Below, piece after piece: positions 1 to 5,550 of a stretch of DNA of 11,398 nucleotides (its first letter is position 1; each line of letters starts with the position of its first letter). The position numbers were made by a program, and so were the translations under genes. Under the pieces are notes generated by a model that was given only the letters and a program-made list of their open reading frames with translations, had not been told where the DNA came from and searched no databases. The DNA is taken from NCBI GenBank assembly GCA_009785395.1, contig WQWK01000043.1, forward strand, positions 1-11,398. Direction: 5' to 3'. The stretch is from Conexibacteraceae bacterium. Its GTDB lineage: Bacteria > Actinomycetota > Thermoleophilia > Solirubrobacterales > Solirubrobacteraceae.

Positions 1-12
1 AGTACCACCGGG

Positions 13-1230
13 CTAACGCTCCAGAACGACGGGCAGGCGCTCGAGACCGTAGATCCCCGACGGGTTGCCGAACTCCGGCTCGCCGTCGGGCCTGATTGCC
101 TTGACGTTCTGGGCGAGGAAGATCAGACCCTCCTGGAGCTCGGCCCGGGCGAGGTTGGCGCCGACGCAGTAGTGGATGCCGGCGCCGAAGGTGAGCAGGC
201 GGGCGCCGTCGCGCTCGGCGTCGATGTCGAAGCTGTCCGGGTGCTCGGCGCCGTCGCGGTTGGCGTGCCAGGAGGAGACGAGGATCACCGTGTTCTCGGG
301 GAAGGTGACGCCGCGGTACTCGAGGTCACGCGTGGTCATGCGTGCGGTGAAGGGGGTGATCGGCTCGTAGCGGAGCGCCTCCTCGGTCACCTTCGGCGCG
401 AGCCCGTGCGGCTGCGCCCGCAGCCGCGCCCACAGCTCGGGCCTTGTCGAGAGGATCCGGATCGCGTGCGAGAGCTGGCTCTGGCTGGTGTCGACGCCGC
501 CGAGCAGAATGCTGAAGAGGAGATTGCGCAGCTCGTCATGGTTGAGCTTGTCACCCGCCTCCTCGGCCTCGATCAGGTCGGTGATCAGGTCGTCTCCCGG
601 GGCCGCTCGGCGCGCCTCGATCAGCGCGTCGATGTAGTCGTAGCAATCCACCACGCCGCGCTCGATCTCGGCGAGCACCTCCGGGTTCAGCAGGCTCTGG
701 GCGTCGAACTGGCGCTGGATCAGGTTCGACCAGTAGTGCAGCCTGGGTGCGTCCGCGGGCGGGGCGCCCAGCACGTGTGCGATCACGAGCGAGGTGTAGG
801 GCTTGGCGAAGTCACCGATGAACTCGACCTCGCCCGACGCGGGGACCGAGGCCATCACGTCGGCCAGGACCGCGCGGATCGCCGGACGGTAGGTGTCGAC
901 GCGGCGGGGCGCCAGGGCGGGGTTGACGAGGCCGCGCAGGCGCGAGTGGTCGGCGCCGTGGCGCGTGATCAGGTTCTTGGAGATCTCCTCGTGGAACGGG
1001 CCCTCGGTGATGTTGAACAGCGCGGCGAGCGTCAGCGACGGGAAGACCGCGTCGCGCGAGCGCAGGAAGTACTCGCCGGACTCGCGGTCGAGTGTGACGA
1101 AGCCGAACGGGGAGGACGCGAGCCAGCCGTCGTGGCCCTCGACGGCGGCCATCGTCTCGGTGTAGACGGGTCCGCGCAGCGACTCGTCGAGGATGTTGAT
1201 CAGCGGAAGTTCGAGGTCGGTTGCGAGCAT
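13..1230 (-). CDS. Cytochrome P450 (bacterial class I type), 405 aa
   Basis: Haem-thiolate monooxygenase; the substrate cannot be told from the sequence. All family landmarks are visible: C-helix HSRLRG at residues 95-100, I-helix oxygen-activation motif GGVDTS at 244-249 (preceded by LLFSILL), K-helix EALR (ExxR) at 284-287, and the haem-binding loop FGAGIHYCVG at 348-357 with Cys355 as the axial ligand. The length of 405 aa is normal for soluble bacterial P450s, and there is no N-terminal membrane anchor. The stop (TAG) lies 12 bases inside the window edge, so the gene is complete. No ferredoxin or ferredoxin reductase is adjacent, so electrons would come from partners elsewhere. It is transcribed divergently from the small gene at 1353, across a gap with a 24-bp tandem repeat. 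The ATG at 1230 has GAGAAG directly upstream, too close to be a good ribosome binding site. The family is certain; any link to the phosphonate genes is not supported. Confidence 0.93.
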   Translation of the reverse strand: MLATDLELPLINILDESLRGPVYTETMAAVEGHDGWLASSPFGFVTLDRESGEYFLRSRDAVFPSLTLAALFNITEGPFHEEISKNLITRHGADHSRLRGLVNPALAPRRVDTYRPAIRAVLADVMASVPASGEVEFIGDFAKPYTSLVIAHVLGAPPADAPRLHYWSNLIQRQFDAQSLLNPEVLAEIERGVVDCYDYIDALIEARRAAPGDDLITDLIEAEEAGDKLNHDELRNLLFSILLGGVDTSQSQLSHAIRILSTRPELWARLRAQPHGLAPKVTEEALRYEPITPFTARMTTRDLEYRGVTFPENTVILVSSWHANRDGAEHPDSFDIDAERDGARLLTFGAGIHYCVGANLARAELQEGLIFLAQNVKAIRPDGEPEFGNPSGIYGLERLPVVLER

Positions 1231-1243
1231 CTTCTCGGGCTTC

Positions 1244-1301
1244 GTGGGACGGTGGGTCTTGGGGCGTGTGGGACGGTGGGTCTCGGGGCGTGTGGGACGG
1301 T
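1244..1301. repeat. 24-bp tandem repeat, about 2.4 copies
   Basis: A unit beginning GTGGGACGGTGGGTCT recurs with a period of 24: copies at 1244-1267 and 1268-1291, with one difference (T/C at 1260 and 1284), then a third partial copy GTGGGACGGT at 1292-1301. It starts 14 bases upstream of the P450 ATG, in the divergent gap between the P450 and the gene at 1353. It could be a cluster of regulator sites, part of a P450 leader, or simple slippage expansion; the sequence does not decide. Confidence 0.9.
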
Positions 1302-1337
1302 ACCGGGCCTGCGGGAAAAGGGGCGCCGGCTCGCGCG

Positions 1338-1343
1338 TAGAAT
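1338..1343 (+). promoter_or_regulatory. Candidate -10 element TAGAAT for the gene at 1353
   Basis: TAGAAT fits the actinobacterial TANNNT -10 pattern. Its last T is 10 nt before the A of the ATG at 1353, which predicts a very short leader of about 3 nt. No convincing -35 is seen. The same spacing occurs at three other starts in this window. Confidence 0.4.
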
Positions 1344-1352
1344 CGAGAAGCG

Positions 1353-1691
1353 ATGCCGGAGCCGTGGAAACGATGGCCTTCGCCGATCGCGACCGTCGCC
1401 GTCGCGCGCGCCGCCGAGCGGTTGCCGGGGCTCAGGCGCCTGCCGTTGGCACGGCTCGTGATCCTCGCCGAGGTGGCGGTGCTCGCCAAGGATCACTACG
1501 AGCGGCTGACCCTGCAGGAGCGGCGCCGGCTGACGGTCCTGATCATGCAGACGAAGGGCCGGCGCAGCAATCTCTCGGCCCGTGAGCGCCGCGAGCTCGA
1601 GGATCTGGTCGCGAAGTTCGAGCCCAAGGACTTCGCCACGCACGCGGCCGAGAAGTTCTCGCCGCTGCCGCCCAAGCGCAGCGCCGCCTGA
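1353..1691 (+). CDS. Small conserved-type hypothetical protein, 112 aa
   Basis: Function unknown. I recognise no catalytic motif. Residues 1-30 are Arg/Pro/Ala-rich (MPEPWKRW start). A largely hydrophobic helix, LARLVILAEVAVLAKDHYERL, follows at about 32-52. It is too short and interrupted for a confident membrane span and more probably packs as a soluble helix. The rest is highly charged: TLQERRRLTVLIMQTKGR, then LSARERRELEDLVAKFEPKDF, which looks helical and possibly nucleic-acid- or protein-binding. The tail is Pro/Lys/Ala. I believe similar short proteins are common in high-GC actinobacteria, but that is recollection. The ATG at 1353 has GAGAAG two bases upstream and a TAGAAT -10 ending 10 nt before it. 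It converges on the GST-like gene with a 4-nt gap. Codon use matches the neighbours, so it is probably a real gene. Confidence 0.72.
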   Translation: MPEPWKRWPSPIATVAVARAAERLPGLRRLPLARLVILAEVAVLAKDHYERLTLQERRRLTVLIMQTKGRRSNLSARERRELEDLVAKFEPKDFATHAAEKFSPLPPKRSAA

Positions 1692-1695
1692 GTCT

Positions 1696-2289
1696 TCAGT
1701 CGGTGATCTTGATGTGCCCGGGTCGCTCCGCGACCCGTTGCAGCCAGGCGCGAATCCACGGATAGGGCTCGAGCTCGAAGCCGCCCTCTGCGGCGACGTG
1801 CGTGTAGGCGTAGAGGCTGATGTCGGCGACCGTGTAGCGGTCTCCGACAAGGTATTCCTTGCCGGTGAGGCCGCGCTCGAGCGCCTCGAGTCCCTTGCGG
1901 CCACCCTCCTGCTTCTGGTGCGCCAGCCCCTCCGGCGGCTCGAGGTCGAAGATCCTGAAGAAGCGCGCAACCGCCAGGTTGGGCTCGATCTCGTACTGCT
2001 CGAAGAACTGCCATGCCAGTGCCTGCTGGCGCTCGTAGCGGTCATCCGGCAGGTACTCGGTGCCCTCGGCGAGGTAATCGATGATCGCGTTGGACTCGAA
2101 CAGCGGCCGCCCGTCGTCAAGCACGAGCACCGGCACCCGCAGCACCGGGCTCAGCTGTCCGATCACGGCGGGCCGGTTGGTGCGGTCGACGACGTCGAGC
2201 TCGTGCAGCTCGAGCTCGATGCCCAGGTGCGCCGCCAGCAGCCGGACCTTGTAGCAGTTGCCCGACACGGGGCTGTTGTAGAGGAGCAT
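1696..2289 (-). CDS. Glutathione S-transferase-like protein, 197 aa
   Basis: Cytosolic GST fold. The N-terminal thioredoxin-like domain (about 1-77) opens MLLYNSPVSGNCYKVRL, with Ser6, Ser9 and Cys12 in the region that holds the catalytic Ser/Cys. Arg51-Val-Pro53 carries the conserved cis-Pro, and Glu65-Ser66 (ESNAI) is the motif that grips the gamma-glutamyl group of glutathione. The C-terminal all-helical domain (about 85-197) includes the usual N-capping stretch YTVADISLYAY. Length is normal. Many actinobacteria use mycothiol rather than glutathione, so the thiol cofactor is uncertain. It lies 61 nt downstream of the Rieske gene on the same strand, but a 13-bp stem-loop fills that gap, so it may be a separate unit or a weakly expressed operon tail. 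A role in phosphonate use is not evident. Confidence 0.88.
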   Translation of the reverse strand: MLLYNSPVSGNCYKVRLLAAHLGIELELHELDVVDRTNRPAVIGQLSPVLRVPVLVLDDGRPLFESNAIIDYLAEGTEYLPDDRYERQQALAWQFFEQYEIEPNLAVARFFRIFDLEPPEGLAHQKQEGGRKGLEALERGLTGKEYLVGDRYTVADISLYAYTHVAAEGGFELEPYPWIRAWLQRVAERPGHIKITD

Positions 2290-2303
2290 TGCTCGGGAGC
2301 GTA

Positions 2304-2345
2304 CCGGGCAGCCGCCTGTGCCTGAGCGTCAAGGCGGCTGCCCGG
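2304..2345 (-). terminator. 13-bp stem-loop after the phosphonate operon
   Basis: Perfect inverted repeat: CCGGGCAGCCGCC at 2304-2316 and GGCGGCTGCCCGG at 2333-2345, with a 16-nt loop. It begins 5 nt past the TAA stop of the Rieske gene. No U-run follows on either strand, so it is not a classic intrinsic terminator. Strong GC stems without U-tracts are often proposed as terminators or mRNA 3'-end stabilisers in actinobacteria. It could end the phn operon or attenuate read-through into the GST gene, whose ATG is 14 nt away. Confidence 0.6.
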
Positions 2346-2350
2346 CAGAT

Positions 2351-3601
2351 TTATGCAGCGTCGCCCGAGAGCCGCCCGAGGTACCACCGCACGAACGCGA
2401 GGACGTTGTATTCGCGCGACGGCGAGTACGGGCCCGGCGTGTAGGCGGGGCTTCGCACCCCGGCGTGGTTGCGCTCGCAGAGATCCCAGTCCTGCTCGCT
2501 TGTCTGCTGCCAGAACGGAAGCAGCCGCTCCAGCTCGTAGTCGCGTCCCTCGACGGCGTCCTGGTCGACGAGCCACCAGACGCTCACCCGTGTCGCTCCG
2601 GGCCCATCGGGCAGCAGGCGCGTGACGACGGCGTGGTCGGCGCTCGCGTGGATCCACATGTTCGGCACGGTTCGCACCCGCAGCGTGCCGACGTCGTACT
2701 CGCGGTAGCCGCCCATCAGCGGCGCGACCGGCCGGCCGTCGAGCGACTCGGTGACGAACCCGGGCGCCAGCGGCGTCCTGTTCGCCGACCACCAGCGCCC
2801 CGCCGTCGGGAACTCGTAGAGCCCGGGCTGGTTGTGTTCGTCGGGTGTATCCCCGGGGTTGCCGGCCCGCTGGCCGGCAACCCCGCTCAAGGCTTCCGCA
2901 TGGCTGCCGGCCCGCGCCGCCGCCAGTTCCCGGTTCCGCGCCGTGTCCGGGACCGCGTCGAAGTTGGCCTTCACGTACTGGGGGTGGCCGGCATGACAGT
3001 GCCAGCACTCGCGGTTGTTCTCGTAGATCAGCTTCCAGTTGGCGGCGACGCTGTAATCGATCCGGTGGGCGATGCGAGCGCGCTCGAGCCCCTGGGGCTC
3101 GAGCGCGCTCGCCAGCGTCGCCAGCGTCGCCTCGAACGGCTCCGGCTCCCCGAGCCCGCTCCACACATACACGAGCCCGCCGACCTCCACCACCGGCGCC
3201 CGCAGAAGGTCGTGCCCGTCCAGGTTGATCTCGCCCTCCATCCCGCCGGCCCCGAGCAGCGTTCCGTCGAGCGCGTAGCTCCACTGGTGGTAGGGGCAGA
3301 CCCAGCGCTTCGCGCAGCCGTTCTCCGCGCCGCAGACGGGCATCCCGCGGTGGCGGCAGGTGTTGTGGAGCGCGTGCAGGACGCCCTGCTCGCCCCGCGC
3401 GATGACGAGCGAGTCGTCGCCGAGGTCGAAGCGGAAGAAGCTCCCGGGCGTCCGCGCCTGGATCGAGAAGCCGGCGAACAGCCAGCTGCGGCGCCAGATC
3501 AGCTCGATCTCACGCGCGTGGATCTCGGGGTCGGTGTGGAACGCCTGCGGCAGCGCGTGTCCCGGCTGGTAACGGGCGAGCGCGGCCTGCAGCGAGGTCA
3601 T
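2351..3601 (-). CDS. Rieske non-haem iron oxygenase, quaternary-ammonium (GbcA/CntA) type, 416 aa
   Basis: Oxygenase component of a Rieske monooxygenase/demethylase. The N-terminal [2Fe-2S] domain has the exact ligand pattern Cys82-x-His84-x17-Cys102-x2-His105. The catalytic domain has NWKLIYENNRECWHCHAGHP at 188-207: Glu198, His201 and His206 match the spacing of the bridging acid and mononuclear-iron histidines, and Asp371 or Asp373 is the likely third ligand. Glu, instead of the Asp found in aromatic-ring dioxygenases, is the mark of carnitine/glycine-betaine-type oxygenases. Substrate is therefore probably an N-methylated amine, not an arene. The ATG at 3601 overlaps the HD gene stop (ATGA), implying translational coupling; an open frame further upstream to 3880 is only overlap with the HD gene. 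No reductase gene is adjacent. The coding region contains two long perfect palindromes (2855-2884, 3074-3112). Inference: acts on N-methyl aminophosphonates, or hydroxylates the substrate of the HD enzyme. Confidence 0.9.
   Translation of the reverse strand: MTSLQAALARYQPGHALPQAFHTDPEIHAREIELIWRRSWLFAGFSIQARTPGSFFRFDLGDDSLVIARGEQGVLHALHNTCRHRGMPVCGAENGCAKRWVCPYHQWSYALDGTLLGAGGMEGEINLDGHDLLRAPVVEVGGLVYVWSGLGEPEPFEATLATLASALEPQGLERARIAHRIDYSVAANWKLIYENNRECWHCHAGHPQYVKANFDAVPDTARNRELAAARAGSHAEALSGVAGQRAGNPGDTPDEHNQPGLYEFPTAGRWWSANRTPLAPGFVTESLDGRPVAPLMGGYREYDVGTLRVRTVPNMWIHASADHAVVTRLLPDGPGATRVSVWWLVDQDAVEGRDYELERLLPFWQQTSEQDWDLCERNHAGVRSPAYTPGPYSPSREYNVLAFVRWYLGRLSGDAA
2855..2884. repeat. Perfect 13-bp inverted repeat inside the Rieske gene
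   Basis: GGGGTTGCCGGCC at 2855-2867 and GGCCGGCAACCCC at 2872-2884, separated by CGCT. It encodes the Gly/Ala-rich stretch SGVAGQRAGNPG around residues 239-250, in a region that looks like a surface loop. Confidence 0.9.
3074..3112. repeat. 39-nt perfect palindrome (19-bp arms) inside the Rieske gene
   Basis: GCGAGCGCGCTCGAGCCCC at 3074-3092, a single T at 3093, and the exact reverse complement at 3094-3112. It encodes SALEPQGLERAR at about residues 165-176, the linker between the Rieske and catalytic domains. A 9-nt direct repeat GCCAGCGTC (3111-3119, 3120-3128) abuts it. Confidence 0.92.
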
Positions 3602-4158
3602 GGCACCGCGTGCACTGCGACGGCCGCCGCCAGCTCGGTCAGGTACGAGTCGACGCCCGGCACCTGCAACCCCGGCTCCTTGCCGCGGTCGTCGATCAGG
3701 CGCAGCGCCACGGCCTGTTCCCAATCGGGATGGGCGCGGAAGGTGACGACCTCCGGCTCGCTCATCGCGCCGCCCTGTGCGACCAGCGTGCGGGCTGAGA
3801 CCTCGCTGAGCTGTGCCGCGTACTCGGGGTCGGTCGCGACGATGTAGCGCTTGGCGGGAACGTGCTGCTCGGCCAGCCATGCGACCCGCACGCCGACGCG
3901 GGGCGTCAGCCAGCGGGCGCCGGCCTCACCGTGGTGTTCGTGCGGGCCGTCGTAGGGGATACCCGCGACGGCCGGCGCGCGGGCGATGTCATGCAGCAGG
4001 CAGGCGACCACGAACTCGGGGTCCTGCGGGCGCTGCTCACGCCCCAGCGCAGCGCACTGCAGCGCGTGCTCGAGCTGGTCGACGGGCTCGCCGTCGTAGG
4101 CGAGGCCCGCCATCGATCGGCAGGCGCCGAGGATCTCCGTGAGTACGGCGTCGGTCAC
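3598..4158 (-). CDS. HD-domain mixed-valent diiron oxygenase, PhnZ/TmpB-like (phosphonate C-P cleavage), 186 aa
   Basis: Relatives (PhnZ, TmpB) are MIOX-like diiron enzymes that oxidatively cleave the C-P bond of 1-hydroxy-2-amino- or 1-hydroxy-2-(trimethylammonio)ethylphosphonate, giving glycine or glycine betaine plus phosphate. The ligand set is visible in order: His31, His56-Asp57 (the HD pair), His76 in an HxxxGA motif, His99, and Asp156 or Asp157 in LRLIDDRGK. Tyr21-x2-Glu24, seven residues before His31, matches the Tyr/Glu pair that gates the PhnZ active site. Length (186 aa) is typical. The start is GTG at 4158 and overlaps the phnY stop (GTGA). Its own stop overlaps the Rieske start (ATGA), so it is translationally coupled on both sides. 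Known relatives need a 2-oxoglutarate-dependent hydroxylase partner; none is here. The family is clear; the exact substrate (AEP, N-methyl-AEP or trimethyl-AEP derivative) is inference. Confidence 0.88.
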   Translation of the reverse strand: MTDAVLTEILGACRSMAGLAYDGEPVDQLEHALQCAALGREQRPQDPEFVVACLLHDIARAPAVAGIPYDGPHEHHGEAGARWLTPRVGVRVAWLAEQHVPAKRYIVATDPEYAAQLSEVSARTLVAQGGAMSEPEVVTFRAHPDWEQAVALRLIDDRGKEPGLQVPGVDSYLTELAAAVAVHAVP

Positions 4159-5537
4159 TCCCAGGGGAGCGTATACAGCTTGGTGAAGCTCATCGCCTTG
4201 ATCGCCTCGCGCACGCCCTCCTTGACACCGAGGCCGCTGTCACCGATCCCGCCGAACGGGGTCAGCTCGGTGCGCCAGCCCGGAACCTCGCGGATGTTCA
4301 CGGTCCCCGCCCGCAGCTCCTTGATGCAGCGGCTGATCGCGCGCCAATCGAACGTGCAGACGCCGCTGGAGAGCGCGTAGGGCGTCGAGTTGGCCACGGC
4401 GATCGCCTCATCCAGGTTCGCGACGCGGATGATCGGCGCGACCGGGCCGAAGGTCTCGGTCGCGACCAGGCGGGTCTGCGGCGGGACGTGGTCAAGCACC
4501 GCGGGGATCAGCTGCGCGCCGTCCCGCTGCCCGCCGTGGAGCAGCCGGGCGCCGTCCGCGACAGCCTCCTGGACGCGCTCCTCGATCGCGATCGCGGCGC
4601 GCTCGTCGATCACCGTGCCGATATCCGTGTCGGGGTCGAACGGGTCGCCGGCCTTCAGCTCCGCCGCCCCCGCCGCGACCCGCTCGACGAGCTCCTGGGC
4701 GATGGCGCCAACGGCGATGATCCGCTTGACCGCCGTGCAGCGCTGGCCGGAGTTGCGGAACGAGCCCGAAACCGCGAGCGCCGCGGCCTCGTCGAGGTCG
4801 GCGTCCGGCAGCACGATCAGCGGGTCGTTGCCGCCCAGCTCGAGCACCGCCCGGCGGTAGCCGAGGCGCGCGGCGATCGACTTGCCGACGCCGATGCCGC
4901 CGGTGAACGAGATCAGCTCGACGGCCGGCTCGGCGAGGAACTCGTCGAGCACCATCGCCGGGTCGCCGCACAGGACCTGAGCGGCTGCGGCCGGGAGCCC
5001 GGCGCGGTGCACGATCTCGAACAGGGCGACCGCGCTCAGCGGCACCTTCTCCGACGGCTTCAGCACGATCGGAGCGCCGGCCGCGATCGCCGGCGCGAGC
5101 TTGTGCGCGACCTGGTTGATCGGGTGGTTGAAGGGCGTGATCGCTCCCACCAGGCGCACCGGCACGCGCAGGGTGTGGGCGCGGCGGTCACGGCCGTGGG
5201 CCGAGATGTCGCCGGAGAACGCCTCGCCGTCATCGCGCAGCGCCTCGATCGCGGCGAAACGGAAGACGTCGACCGCGCGGCCGATCTCGTGCCGCGTGTC
5301 CTGCAGGCTGAGGCCGGACTCGGAGGTGATCAGGGCCGAAAGCTCGTCGCGGCGGGCGCCGAGCTCGTCGGCGACCTTGAACAGCACCTGCGAGCGCTCG
5401 TGTCGGCTCAGCGCGTTTTCGTAGTTCGCGCCCGCGGCCAGAACCTCGCGGATCTGGTCAGGGCCGAGGAGCGGGACCTCGCCGACCTGCTCGCCGGTGT
5501 ACGGGGACTGGACCGCCAGCGTTGCGACAGTGCTCAT
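4155..5537 (-). CDS. phnY: Phosphonoacetaldehyde dehydrogenase (aldehyde dehydrogenase family), 460 aa
   Basis: NAD(P)-dependent oxidation of phosphonoacetaldehyde to phosphonoacetate, the middle step of the PhnW-PhnY-PhnA type of AEP degradation. Aldehyde dehydrogenase fold with oxyanion Asn137 in TPFNHPIN, Lys160 in VLKPSEK (cofactor), FTGG at 211-214, general base Glu233 in LELGGND, and catalytic Cys267 in GQRCTAVKR. Arg266 and the NIREVPGWRTELTPFGG region (Arg422) fit the phosphonate-binding arginines known for this subfamily. The C terminus is complete. Assignment to PhnY rather than a generic dehydrogenase rests on these motifs plus adjacency to phnA. This phnY is not the hydroxylase also called PhnY/PhnY*. 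The ATG at 5537 follows the phnA stop by 13 nt, with GAGAGG (5552-5547) nine nt upstream as ribosome binding site. It overlaps the HD gene by 4 nt. Confidence 0.9.
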   Translation of the reverse strand: MSTVATLAVQSPYTGEQVGEVPLLGPDQIREVLAAGANYENALSRHERSQVLFKVADELGARRDELSALITSESGLSLQDTRHEIGRAVDVFRFAAIEALRDDGEAFSGDISAHGRDRRAHTLRVPVRLVGAITPFNHPINQVAHKLAPAIAAGAPIVLKPSEKVPLSAVALFEIVHRAGLPAAAAQVLCGDPAMVLDEFLAEPAVELISFTGGIGVGKSIAARLGYRRAVLELGGNDPLIVLPDADLDEAAALAVSGSFRNSGQRCTAVKRIIAVGAIAQELVERVAAGAAELKAGDPFDPDTDIGTVIDERAAIAIEERVQEAVADGARLLHGGQRDGAQLIPAVLDHVPPQTRLVATETFGPVAPIIRVANLDEAIAVANSTPYALSSGVCTFDWRAISRCIKELRAGTVNIREVPGWRTELTPFGGIGDSGLGVKEGVREAIKAMSFTKLYTLPWE

Positions 5538-5550
5538 GCCTGACAGCCTC

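Noticed and set aside
1244..1301. CRISPR-like repeat
   Set aside because: The copies are contiguous with no unique spacers.
172..1461. Long plus-strand open frame (429 aa) opposite the P450
   Set aside because: Val/Arg/Gly-rich composition typical of an antisense shadow; the P450 motifs are all on the minus strand.
2318..3847. Long plus-strand open frame (509 aa) opposite the Rieske gene
   Set aside because: Mirror frame of a GC-rich gene, with no recognisable domain; the minus strand carries exact Rieske ligands.
3602..3880. Upstream extension of the Rieske frame to an ATG at 3880 (509 aa)
   Set aside because: The extra residues are Arg/Gly-rich out-of-frame reading of the HD gene; the ATG at 3601 gives a family-like N terminus and a 4-nt overlap with the HD stop.
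4488..5543. Plus-strand open frame opposite phnY (351 aa)
   Set aside because: Arg/Asp/Val-rich shadow without motifs; the opposite strand is a complete aldehyde dehydrogenase.
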